From Heterobilharzia americana (lineage: Eukaryota; Platyhelminthes; Trematoda; Strigeidida; Schistosomatidae): DNA of 64,000 nt. Every line of letters starts with the position of its first letter. Within the stretch, counting starts at the first letter, position 1. Below the pieces are notes generated by a model. It was not told where the DNA came from. It did not search any database and saw only the letters and a program-made list of their open reading frames with translations. Shown in pieces: positions 54,565-64,000 of this stretch. The position numbers and the translations under genes are program-made. The DNA lies in the NCBI GenBank assembly GCA_944470555.2, contig OX104134.1, positions 110,726,701-110,790,700 on the forward strand, given 5' to 3'.

Positions 54565-55510
54565 AATCAACGTAGAACGTCGCATAGGGGTGCATCGGCT
54601 CAAGTTACCATACTTCATAGTAGTACGGAAAAACAGGTGGAGAGAAAAAGATAAACATCAAAGTGGGCAAAGTTATGTGGGATAATAAACAATTTGAAGA
54701 TAAAGGTTGGTGCGAATATTCAAGATCGAGATGGCAAGGAGTGAATACATTCGCGCCATCGTGACCGGTTTTTAGCCATGCCACCAAGAGGCCTCAACTA
54801 CTGGTTCCTTTCATCTCGAGGATGTCAACCATGCAGTCTACATCTCCTCATACAGCCCAGTTGGAGACTTCATGCAATGGTGCCACATCTTGGTTCGACC
54901 ACCCTGAACCTTTTTCCAACCTAATCCATTTCCCTCCAGCATTGCACATCGAGGTAGGCAGTGGCTCAACACAAGTACAAGCCATCTCAGATGGTGATCG
55001 TTCACAATATCGACTGACCTGCTTGTCTTGCCTAGTACCCTTCGTCTGACCTCAACATTGTTCACACGGTGATCTTGCTAAATGCAAGCTATAATATGAA
55101 GACATCTGTCATCAAAGCACTGTTATCACTTCATGTCTTCTACTTTTAACGGCCGTCTCAGCTGTACAACAGGATAGGAAGGAATGCAGCGCAGCATACT
55201 CGTTCTTTGGTAGATAGTCAAATATCCTGCTAGTCAGCCCCATAGGTGACGCAAGTTGGCAAATGCCAAACGGTCTGATGCAGTTTCCCAAGTAGGTGAA
55301 ATGGCCGACACCTTCCATCACTTCACTTTCTTTCATTAAACTAGGAGTACTTGCAGTAGGTCAGTCTTGGAGCAACATCTTACACTTGACAGGTGCAAAA
55401 CGCATGCCAGTCATAATCTCCTCAATGTGTTTAGAAGACCCTGCATTGCGTCAGTGTTTTCACCTAGCAGGACAATGTCGTCTGGATACTCGACCAGAAG
55501 CACTCTTGTG
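54565..55510 (-). pseudogene. RTE-1 fragment, 3' tail and C-terminal domain
   Basis: Reverse complement of the RTE-1 tail (54565-54790) and C-terminal domain (54890-55400; minus frames 55065-54838 'RVLGKTSRSVDIVND' and 55336-55112 'EVMEGVGHFTYLGNCI'). It reaches the palm near 55480 ('tggatactcgaccagaagc'). Confidence 0.7.
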
Positions 55511-55514
55511 CTTA

Positions 55515-56015
55515 TTATAGATGTCGGTCAAATGCGAGACCAGTGATGCTGTTCTGTAGATTCAGATCGTTGTTGAAGGCTGCTGAGCTAGGAGAAATTG
55601 AAGATGATGTAGTGTCGTTAATTGAGAGGTGTGAAGAAAGATTAGAAGGTAATGATGAGGGAGGTGGATAGCAGTCTGAAGAAACTTGAGTGCTGAGAGA
55701 GTTGTGAGGGCGGTTCATACTTCCCGGATACCCACACCGTAGAGGGGTATTTCTTCCTAAGGTGCCTGAAAGAGATTTGTGTGACCGAAGAGCCCGTCAG
55801 ACATCTATTTGAGGCCTGTCACACGCAGCCTTTTGTGTATGGTTGTTTTGGGGCCAGATGGTCTGGAAAGAAACGACAAATGAACCAACACCGCCGGCCC
55901 GAAAGACCGTGGGGCATGGTGGTGTTGTTCTTGGAGCCTACCTTTCCTAACCCCCCTTCCACTGAAAAGGCAAGATCGGCATGGCACTACTTGTTACCTA
56001 GAGACGACTATCTTA
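55515..56015. repeat. Mixed RTE-1-associated repeat DNA
   Basis: Part resembles the unit near 55800 and 49860 ('gaggcctgtcacacgcagcc' at 55812). The minus frame 55718-55515 is Ser/Asn/Leu-rich without a known domain. Confidence 0.35.
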
Positions 56016-56019
56016 CCTG

Positions 56020-56230
56020 CCAATTCTAGGTCTACCAAGAACTCTCCTGTGACTAAATCAGTCTCTTTGTAGTCAGATGACAAAAGAGAGACCTCCATAA
56101 GAGTGTCCATGGTGAAATTGAATAAGAACGGAGAGATAGGGCATTCTTGTCGAATACAACTCGACGTAAACAGCTATAAAATCCCAAAAAACTGTACCAA
56201 GAGACGACCGTTTCTTGACCGACGCATACG
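56020..56230 (-). pseudogene. RTE-1 reverse transcriptase fragment
   Basis: Reverse complement of the palm region: 'gaaattgaataagaacggagag' (56117) and 'gggcattcttgtcgaataca' (56139) match the 'QGCPLSPFLFN' stretch read backwards. Confidence 0.55.
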
Positions 56231-56239
56231 AGCACATTT

Positions 56240-57946
56240 AAGAGCCGTTCGAGGACAGCAAAAGGTTATATAGTCCTACAATCTTTAAATGCACATATAG
56301 GCACACAGGTGTGCCACGGCCAAGATAGAACCCAAAGTAAAATGCTTTGAATAAAAGTCTATGGTTGCACTTAATAAGAACATGTCAAAAGATGGACGTG
56401 GATAGCACCGGGTTAGCTAGTATCTATGTTACCATAGTATATTCATAACACGTTTGAATAGTAACTGAGGTATTATCAATGATTAATATTGCGTCAAGAA
56501 CACAAAAAGTGTGATGACTGCTCAAAAACAAAATAACATGTATATTTAGGTCCGAAGCACTTACTAAGTGGAGGAAACACTTCTGTCTTTGCAACACCCC
56601 GAATAGTGTGTATACACCGCATACCTTCAAAGAACGCGTTTTCAAGGTCAACCGTGCTTGATACGAAATTTTCTGTTCAGAGAATTCCTCATTTCACAAG
56701 TAGAAACTGCGAACTAATTAAGTTCCGTTTTTACTGAGTTTCATTTAGATTTTGTATACGAAGTTACTCCACTTCTCTCGTAAAAGGTTTCATTTTGAAG
56801 TAACAGGATTTACAAGGTTAAAATGAGATACACCTTCAGCTTGCTTTTGTTAGCTGAATTCTTTTTGCTGAAAACGTTTAGGTGTTGAAATTCGGGAAAC
56901 AGTTGCAGTCTTTCTGTCCTCTTAATAGCGAATGTTTGTTTCTACATCGGGCCAAAAATGCTGTCATGTCTACGAATATCGCACTTGGATACGCAAAGAA
57001 CTACCCATGGATAACGTGAGCCTAGAACTATAGCCAACACATTGACGTCCAGTCTTTGAAGAAAGTAAGGGACAAAATGACTTACGGCCGAAGTCACTGT
57101 TTACTACTGAATGGGTTGGTATGAATTTTCCCCTCAACCTGCCATAAGATAATGGAAATAATTTATGTATATGTGGTCACTCTTCGAAGGCTGATGGCTA
57201 TCTTTGTTTCCGACACAGGCACCTACTTAAAGACATTTGCTTCGTATTTAAAACATTGCTGTTCCGCGTGAATTTCACACTACGAATAAAGTTTAATGTA
57301 TTTCGAACATAATATCCGAAGAAAGTCTTGATCGAAGAACTAATAGGCCGCACGAAGAGGCTAAAAAAAATTCAAAGCTGTTGTAGCTGACTCCTTCTAG
57401 TTTCAGTGCGCTGAAACTTTGCATCTGGTGGTTCGTAAAAAGACTGGCTTGCCGAAGAAATATTGTGTTTTTTTAATCGGGTCCTCACCTTACTCTGTTG
57501 ACTAATATTCATGCTAAAATTCATATCAAAATACCGACCAAGGAGTGAGGGCTCATTAACTGCAGGTATGGACCCTAAAACACGAAGAACTATGGGAACT
57601 CAAGACGCAAGTGATCGGCAGAGTAGTATGGCGCAAAAGAAGAGAGTAAATTAACCCGTTGATACTGGCCTCCTGCGTAGGATTTGTCCCTCAGTTACAC
57701 CAAAAAGTATTAACGGCAGAACAACAAGAATCGGGGTACTGTCATTTCGCTCAATTCTGTCGCTAAGATCACTGCCATATGAGAGCTTCAAACTCATTGA
57801 AGACGGTGTTCTCATTAACATCTTTATTAGGAACCACGAGGTGTTCTCAGTGCAACAACCAAGTAATTCCAGCCGACCATATCTTCTAGAAGTTTATCAT
57901 CAATTCGCGCAAACGAAATATGACAATATTAATGAACAAATAATTT
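56240..57946. other. No recognised gene
   Basis: AT-rich sequence with short frames only. It ends at the outer edge of the left inverted-repeat arm. Confidence 0.4.
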
Positions 57947-58981
57947 AGTCTCAAATTAAGAGTTTAACATAAGAGAAACCAGCGCACAGGCACCATCAAA
58001 TTGATAATGCGGAGAAATCTCCAGTAGTTGGGCTATCCTGAATGACACAGCAGGTATCGCATCAAGGTTCATCATGATATCAAGTGACGGCAGGCTATAA
58101 ACAGAACGGAAAAATATCACTTCACAGTACACACAGATTGTTTATGGGTTGCGGTTGACTCCACTCACCACTCTTTTTCCACAATAAAGTGATGCCAAAA
58201 TAGCACAATATTCGGCGTTTGAGTTACATGCGACCAGATGCTTAATCTGGCGGTGTAGTCCCATGTATCGTCAGATGAACGTTTATTTTGACATCGATTC
58301 ACGTGTTTATAGTACCGTTGGCCAACGAAACTCACTTCATCGATTTCAGGTAACGGTCAGTGTTAGCATAGTCACATAATGCACGTGAGTATATGGGTCC
58401 TCAAGTTTCCCGCTCGTAGTGTGACCTTAGCAATACAGATGCAATCCATCAGAGTTAGTTGTTCTTGTACAAAGAAACAAACATTTGGACGACCATTATC
58501 CAATGGTGGTGGAGTTTGCACACAGAATTCACATCGAAGCATACAGCATTATCAAGGAGGTTTTTCCGACCGTTAATTGTCTCCTATGAAACGGAGTCAG
58601 GTAAGGTGAAGTACTGGAGAAGTTTGTCTGCAAACATGTCTGATTTTGAGTTGCTGGGTGAGTTTATTTCTTAGACTTAGTTGTTTGTCCAGATTTTCGA
58701 TGCCATTATGGCCGTCCAGAAGCCTCAGATCATTTCTTATGGTTGGGTTTTCGTACGTGGTTGCATCCAGGATGTTGGTAACTGGGCTGGTTTGCTGTGG
58801 AACTTTTCAGAAACTTGAAAATCAGTAGGGGAGAACAGCTGAAGGAATCTTCCAATAGTTTCTGGTATCAGGTGTGAAGCAATATATTCAGTAGGTTGAC
58901 AATTTCCATCGAAATTATGCTCAAGGTTTTCTCTTCAAACTTAAGCTGAAAGAGAAGAAGAAAAGGAAGGCACGAGCAGAT
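57947..58981 (+). repeat. Inverted repeat, left arm (1.03 kb)
   Basis: The arm is the reverse complement of 61644-62680 with only a few single-base indels and substitutions, for example one G near 58234 and one A near 58328. The similarity fades at the outer end. Short frames of 60-71 codons occur identically in both arms but show no known domain. Confidence 0.9.
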
Positions 58982-61250
58982 CGTTTGTGACTTCAATCTT
59001 CCAGAACTTTACTAGATAGCCTGTTGTGTTCCGACTCGCTTCGCCGAGATACCTGCTGTGATAGATCTCTATTATTGGAAGCAGCACGTCCACACACCTA
59101 TTTGCAGTGACAACATATTGGACCTGGTATTTTGCCACGACATCACTCCAGTAACTACTTGTGTCGCTGGCGGATTTCCCGATAGAGACCACAGAATGGC
59201 ATTCTGTTGTCTACCCACCCAACACTGAATGTAGTAGTAAGCAAGCCTTACGGATTATTGAGTATCGGAGCTATAAAGATACGGACTGATAAGTGCTCAC
59301 GGAGTTTCTAAGGTTCTCCCCTTGAGGCGACCACTTTACCACAGACTCACTAGCAACCACGACATCCCTTTTTTACACGAATGTTAAGCCATGTCTGGAC
59401 ACTGCTACTCCTGTAAAACAGTGAGGCCACAACGACACTCTGGATCCATTCCACCCACATACTGCGAAAGGCCGGGGGAACTGTTGGATCTGTACCGCTC
59501 CAACAAGGATTGTTCCTCGCTACACGCTGTCCATGATACCCTGGAACCAGTCAAAAGCTTACGTGCACGAAAACCCTGAACTAGCTCCAGGGTATACAGT
59601 CTAACATCGGTCCTAAAAAGACGCCTTCAAACAACAAAAATATGGATGCTTGCTTCACAAGGAGGTAGCCCACAGCAACTTAGTCGCGATTTGTGGACCA
59701 CCCGTTGACTGCTTCGGGAATTTCGGTTGTGAGAAGCGTACTCCCGTCGGTAGCCCACCACCCTGCAGCAACCATTTCGCCAGCGTAGAACTTACTTGCA
59801 GAAATATAGCTGAAACCATGAAAAGCCTAAGGAATAATAGCAAAGACCTTACCTCCATTCTGCTCAAGTCATTCACTCTTTTGATGAAAGATGGAACTTA
59901 TCCAGCTGAATGGAAAACTGGCTTTGGAACTCCACACTACAAATCTGGGGGTAAGGCCCGTGTCAAAACTACAGACTCATCGATATAATCACAATCCCAC
60001 CGAGAATTATGGGGAAAGTTGTGAAAGACAGCATGTCTGAATACATACTTGCAGAAGGATTTATAGCAAAGGCTCAACACACCTTTGTGAAGAATAGATC
60101 ATGCGTTACACGTCATTCCGAATTCCTTGCCTCATTTTCGGTAGCCGTGAGGCAGGCAAAATAGTCCTTGTGCTGTAATTCAAAATACTGAAGTCATTTG
60201 ACGTGGTTTTGCGTGATATACTATTCGATAAGTTAAACACATTAGGTGTTAGCAATCGTCTGCTAGGCCGGCTGAAATTAGTCCCTAGTGGTCACACCCA
60301 AATGGCGAAAACCAATGTAGTTCTGTCTACTCCGAGATACGTCACTAGTAGAGCTGCGCAGGGCAGTGTTCCCGGGCATCTTTCGTTTATTATGTATATC
60401 AACGGTGTTTGCAACTGTTTTGCAACAGGCGACGTTTTTCCATATACCGATGACCTGAAGATCGTTCACCCTTGTTGTTGCCATGAGCCAGGTGTCTCGA
60501 TGGCTGCCATTCGACATGGCAGAATAGGTTTCTTCTTGGTGTGCTGATACCCTCCTGCACTCCGACATCGACAAGTGCGGACGGATCTGCATTAGTAACG
60601 GTAACCTTGGCTTGTATCTGAAGTATCTGGATAACCGTTACCAAAACTTGGTTCTGTCTCAGAAGAAAGGCTCAGACATTCCGGTGACTTGAATTTGTCT
60701 GAACAGGTGGTGTGTGGCGAAACGGAGTCACACGGACTTCTAGGATGCATCATTCGTGGCCTTTATAATACTGAATCAAGGGTCCTACCCTTAAAAGTAT
60801 GCATCCGCCCAGTTCCAGAATGCTGCTCATTTGTTATGAGTAGCTTTCAGACAGACGACAAACTAAAAATCAAAGGTGTGCGACGCCACTTTACGTCAGG
60901 AACATTACTAGCTGACTGCAGCCCTGACTACATTCCCAGGCACAACATCCTGGGACTAGAGCCTCTCCGGAAGAGGCAACTCAGAATACAACTTACGTTT
61001 TATTATAAACCACTTTGTAAGCAAACGCACTCGTGGGGCCCGGAGATTAAAATAGATGCAACATCTAGTTACAGTAAGCGCACTCACAAACTGCTAGCTA
61101 AAACTTAGTGTTATGAAACCAATACGCGAGGTAATTTCCTCCTCAATAAGTTTTCTGGCATCTGGAACAGACTTCCTGAGGAGATACGTGGTGCAGGTTC
61201 ATTGTCTTTTGCTCACTTACTAGGCTCCTTAAAAATGATGAGTCTATCAC
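58981..61250 (+). pseudogene. CR1-like retrotransposon, endonuclease-RT
   Basis: From the inner edge of the left arm onward, plus-strand frames give the end of an endonuclease ('VCDFNLPEL' at about 58984, 'NILDLVFCHDITPV' at about 59112, 'FPDRDHRMAF' at about 59174), then reverse transcriptase (59800-60550; 'SILLKSFTLLMKDGTYPAEW', 'MVLRDILFDKLNTLGVSNRL', 'RAAQGSVPGHLSFIMYING' and the box 'FPYTDDLKIV', normally YADDLK, near 60440), and a C-terminal part (60689-61108, 'VMSSFQTDDKLKIKGVRRHF'). Several frame changes exist. The element lies exactly in the spacer of the inverted repeat, in the Jockey/CR1 group and different from the copy at 18595. Confidence 0.72.
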
Positions 61251-61643
61251 TTGATTAGTCAACAAATATACATTTTGGGCTGATGGAAACATACTAGGAT
61301 TCTTAAACGTATAAAGTACGGCTATCACCAATCTCAAGTACTTATGGTCCCAATGGACCCAAACCTTATTGCACAGGGGTCTTGATTACCATTCCAATAG
61401 CTTAGGTCGTGTAGTTAGTAGAGTACACATTAGTAAAGTATTTCGCCCTGAAGTAGAGTCAGCCTTCGCGTGCGTCTTCTAATAAACACGGTATATCCAA
61501 AATTTTGTACGAATTTTAAGCACGAGAATCATAAAAGTTTTCATCTGCGCAAATTAAAGTGTAGATGTAGCCCGAATGTCTCTAAGACGATAGGAACTTC
61601 TCTCTTCCCAATTTCGTCTTGTGTAGAATATCAATCTCCGGCT
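61251..61643. other. Spacer sequence, nothing recognised
   Basis: Between the CR1-like copy and the right arm. Only short frames. Confidence 0.4.
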
Positions 61644-62680
61644 TCTGCCCGTGCTTTCCTTTTCTTCTTCTCTTTCAGCTTAAGTTTGAAGAGAAAACCT
61701 TGAGCATAATTTCGATGGAAATTGTCAACCTACTGAATATATTGCTTCACACCTGATACCAGAAACTATTGGAAGATTCCTTCAGCTGTTCTCCCCCTAC
61801 TGATTTTCAAGTTTCTGAAAAGTTCCACAGCAAACCAGCCCAGTTACCAACATCCTGGATGCAACCACGTACGAAAACCCAACCATAAGAAATGATCTGA
61901 GGCTTCTGGACGGCCATAATGGCATCGAAAATCTGGACAAACAACTAAGTCTAAGAAATAAACTCACCCAGCAACTCAAAATCAGACATGTTTGCAGACA
62001 AACTTCTCCAGTACTTCACCTTACCTGACTCCGTTTCATAGGAGACAATTAACGGTCGGAAAAACCTCCTTGATAATGCTGTATGCTTCGATGTGAATTC
62101 TGTGTGCAAACTCCACCACCATTGGATAATGGTCGTCCAAATGTTTGTTTCTTTGTACAAGAACAACTAACTCTGATGGATTGCATCTGTATTGCTAAGG
62201 TCACACTACGAGCGGGAAACTTGAGGACCCATATACTCACGTGCATTATGTGACTATGCTAACACTGACCGTTACCTGAAATCGATGAAGTGAGTTTTCG
62301 TTGGCCAACGGTACTATAAACACGTGAATCGATGTCAAAATAAACGTTCATCTGACGATACATGGGACTACACCGCCAGATTAAGCATCTGGGTCGCATG
62401 TAACTCAAACGCCGAATATTGTGCTATTTTGGCATCACTTTATTGTGGAAAAAGAGTGGTGAGTGGAGTCAACCGCAACCCATAAACAATCTGTGTGTAC
62501 TGTGAAGTGATATTTTTCCGTTCTGTTTATAGCCTGCCGTCACTTGATATCATGATGAACCTTGATGCGATACCTGCTGTGTCATTCAGGATAGCCCAAC
62601 TACTGGAGATTTCTCCGCATTATCAATTTGATGGTGCCTGTGCGCTGGTTTCTCTTATGTTAAACTCTTAATTTTGAGAG
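61644..62680 (-). repeat. Inverted repeat, right arm
   Basis: Reverse complement of 57947-58981. The inner end is marked by 'tctgcccgtgctttcc' (61644) against 'ggaaggcacgagcaga' in the left arm. Confidence 0.9.
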
Positions 62681-63397
62681 TGAATTATTGATTTATCTGT
62701 TCCTTTATTCATTTTTCTTTTAGTTTCACCGTGACTTTTTTGCTGGCCCGTGATTTTGGTGTCACATGTTCGCCTACCCGGCTTTTTATTTTGAGTGTTT
62801 TGTTTTCATATGGTCATCTAAATGTAAGGTAGGGAGCGCCCGGAATACGTGCATCCAGAATTATCATCTCCATACGCTCGACGCTCCTTGAACAGTGGCA
62901 TGTTTTACTTGTCTCCATCCATCTCGACAAAATCTTTATGTGCGTCTATCCACCAGGAGATTTCAACCTCACATTCGACGTTTTCCCAACGACTTTGCCG
63001 CAGAAGATACCATTGCTTACTCCATCAACATTATTACGCCCCAAACCGGTTACCGTGTGGTGGGTTGGTTGGTCCAATTTGTCTAATGCCATTACATAAT
63101 ACTTAATTGATTTACCATTTTCAATAATTTTTTCACCCCCTTCTGAGTTATATACTCTCTATGTACCATTCCATATATTACATAATCTATTTGTTATCAT
63201 TCGCACTTCAATTGTTATTATAATCATAAATGCCTATGTCATCACCCGCTCTATTATTACTGTCATCACCATATAGTGTTTAGTTTTCCTCACAGGATAT
63301 AATTTTTTCCAAATACCATATATATACGATTGTACAGCTTGAAAATAAATTCGTTGAAAAGAGTCTCTTCGCTGAATATCTTGTTCTTAATGTTACA
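62681..63397. other. T/A-rich flank of the Penelope-like frame
   Basis: AT-rich. It contains the 170-bp repeat (62905-63075). It may include the 5' part of the Penelope-like element that starts to code at 63398. Confidence 0.4.
62905..63075 (+). repeat. 170-bp dispersed repeat, copy 2
   Basis: Same-orientation match to 17622-17790. In one frame it reads 'GDFNLTFDVFPTTL', in another 'RRFQPHIRRFPNDFAAEDT'; I cannot decide whether it is coding. Confidence 0.6.
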
Positions 63398-64000
63398 ATG
63401 GGAATTATTAAATTATTAAAAATATGCAAGGACCCAATGACGATGAAGGAACTTAATGGGTTTCTGCGCTATTCTGTCAAACTTGCTTTGGTGAAAACTG
63501 AGATTACTTTCCTCGAAAGTTGTATTGATACAAATGAATATCCGAAACTGTTCTGGAAAGCACTTAGGAGAAACCATATCCGGCCCAATTCTAAAACACT
63601 GAAGCGTCATGCACTTAATCGTATTGATGCCATTAGCTCTCGTATTGTTGAGTTAAAACGAAATATATCCACGAGAAATCATGCCCTTTATGAGTTATCT
63701 ACTGATGAACGCAAACAGTTCGAGGAGTATGTCATTACAGTCGTAGAAAAACAGTCTCAGTCGGCCAATCTTAAACACTCCGATGGTCTGAAGCCAGTTG
63801 AAATGGAAAGTAAATTTCCGAATAATCCAGAAAAGTATGTATTTAACCACTCTCACGTTAATCTTTCGACAATTCAAATGCAAGCCCTATCGCTGGGCTC
63901 AAAGTTTTGCAGCAGTGCATCCAAGGTTAACAGATTACATACCCAAGTACAATTTGAAAATTTAATCAGCCAGATTGTCGGTCTTACGCCTGCATCGCCG
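63398..64000 (+). CDS. Penelope-like element ORF, 5' part, open at window edge
   Basis: An ATG at 63398 opens a frame of 201 codons without a stop that runs off the right edge. The region 'NHSHVNLSTIQMQALSLGSK' and 'KVNRLHTQVQFENLISQIVG' matches the N-terminal region found just before the reverse transcriptase of Penelope-like elements, where a conserved segment about 'globally correct filling of the RT N-terminus' begins soon after. Reverse transcriptase and GIY-YIG parts would lie beyond the window. Unlike the other retroelement copies here, this one is still open and may be young. The true start could be upstream of the Met. Confidence 0.7.
   Translation, partial: MGIIKLLKICKDPMTMKELNGFLRYSVKLALVKTEITFLESCIDTNEYPKLFWKALRRNHIRPNSKTLKRHALNRIDAISSRIVELKRNISTRNHALYELSTDERKQFEEYVITVVEKQSQSANLKHSDGLKPVEMESKFPNNPEKYVFNHSHVNLSTIQMQALSLGSKFCSSASKVNRLHTQVQFENLISQIVGLTPASP

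Noticed and set aside
58379..58828. Genes in the inverted-repeat arms (frames of 65, 71 and 60 codons)
   Set aside because: The frames are short, overlap each other, have no known motif, and are identical in both arms simply because the DNA is duplicated.
1..64000. CRISPR arrays, bacterial operons, prophage or integron features
   Set aside because: No regularly spaced short repeats, no ribosome-binding-site-led gene clusters, and every recognisable gene is eukaryotic or a eukaryotic retroelement.

Overview
This window looks like nuclear DNA from a blood fluke (Schistosoma or a close schistosomatid). The reasons are two RTE-clade non-LTR retrotransposon families of the kind that dominate schistosome genomes, a Ty3/gypsy element, CR1-like and Penelope-like retroelements, (AT)n and (ATT)n microsatellites, and host-type genes with 31-39 bp introns. 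This is inference from sequence; no database search was possible. One run of 405 N (34569-34973) marks an assembly gap.

Most of the window is a layered graveyard of retroelements. The commonest family, called RTE-1 here, is a RTE/SR2-like endonuclease-reverse transcriptase present as many decayed fragments on both strands (about 455-3849 continued at 7104-7300, 31530-33480, 33940-34568, 36270-37990, 39750-41570, 43140-45895, 47230-47730, 48600-50270, 53160-56230). A second, younger 3.2 kb family, RTE-2, has two nearly full-length copies on the minus strand. RTE-2a (3866-7103) sits in the 3' tail of an old RTE-1 copy with a perfect 16-bp target duplication. RTE-2b (20588-23847) splits the 3' LTR of a Ty3/gypsy element that occupies 20462-28892 on the minus strand. 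CR1-like fragments lie at 18595-19403 and 58981-61250, and Penelope-like pieces at 35380-36130 (minus) and 63398 to the right edge (plus). A 1.03 kb near-identical inverted repeat (57947-58981 and 61644-62680) brackets the second CR1-like copy.

Host-type or gene-like sequence is sparse. The clearest gene is a two-exon C9orf85 (DUF2039) homologue on the minus strand (51702-52833). At 29047-29763 are the first two exons of an unrecognised acidic protein gene, separated by a 35-bp intron and starting only 154 bp from the gypsy 5' LTR. At 9390-11530 is a MULE/ZSWIM-like transposase-derived gene, apparently cut by several 31-39 bp introns and damaged by a few frame breaks; its 5' part seems to have been tandemly duplicated upstream. 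A small multi-exon minus-strand gene end is likely at 45997-46663.

No gene cluster or pathway is visible. The informative content is the order of nested insertions, two suspicious patterns of sequence identity (a 405-bp perfect repeat inside decayed DNA, and an LTR pair whose identity jumps at the RTE-2b insertion), and the micro-intron genes. Boundaries of old repeat fragments are approximate, to within tens of bases.
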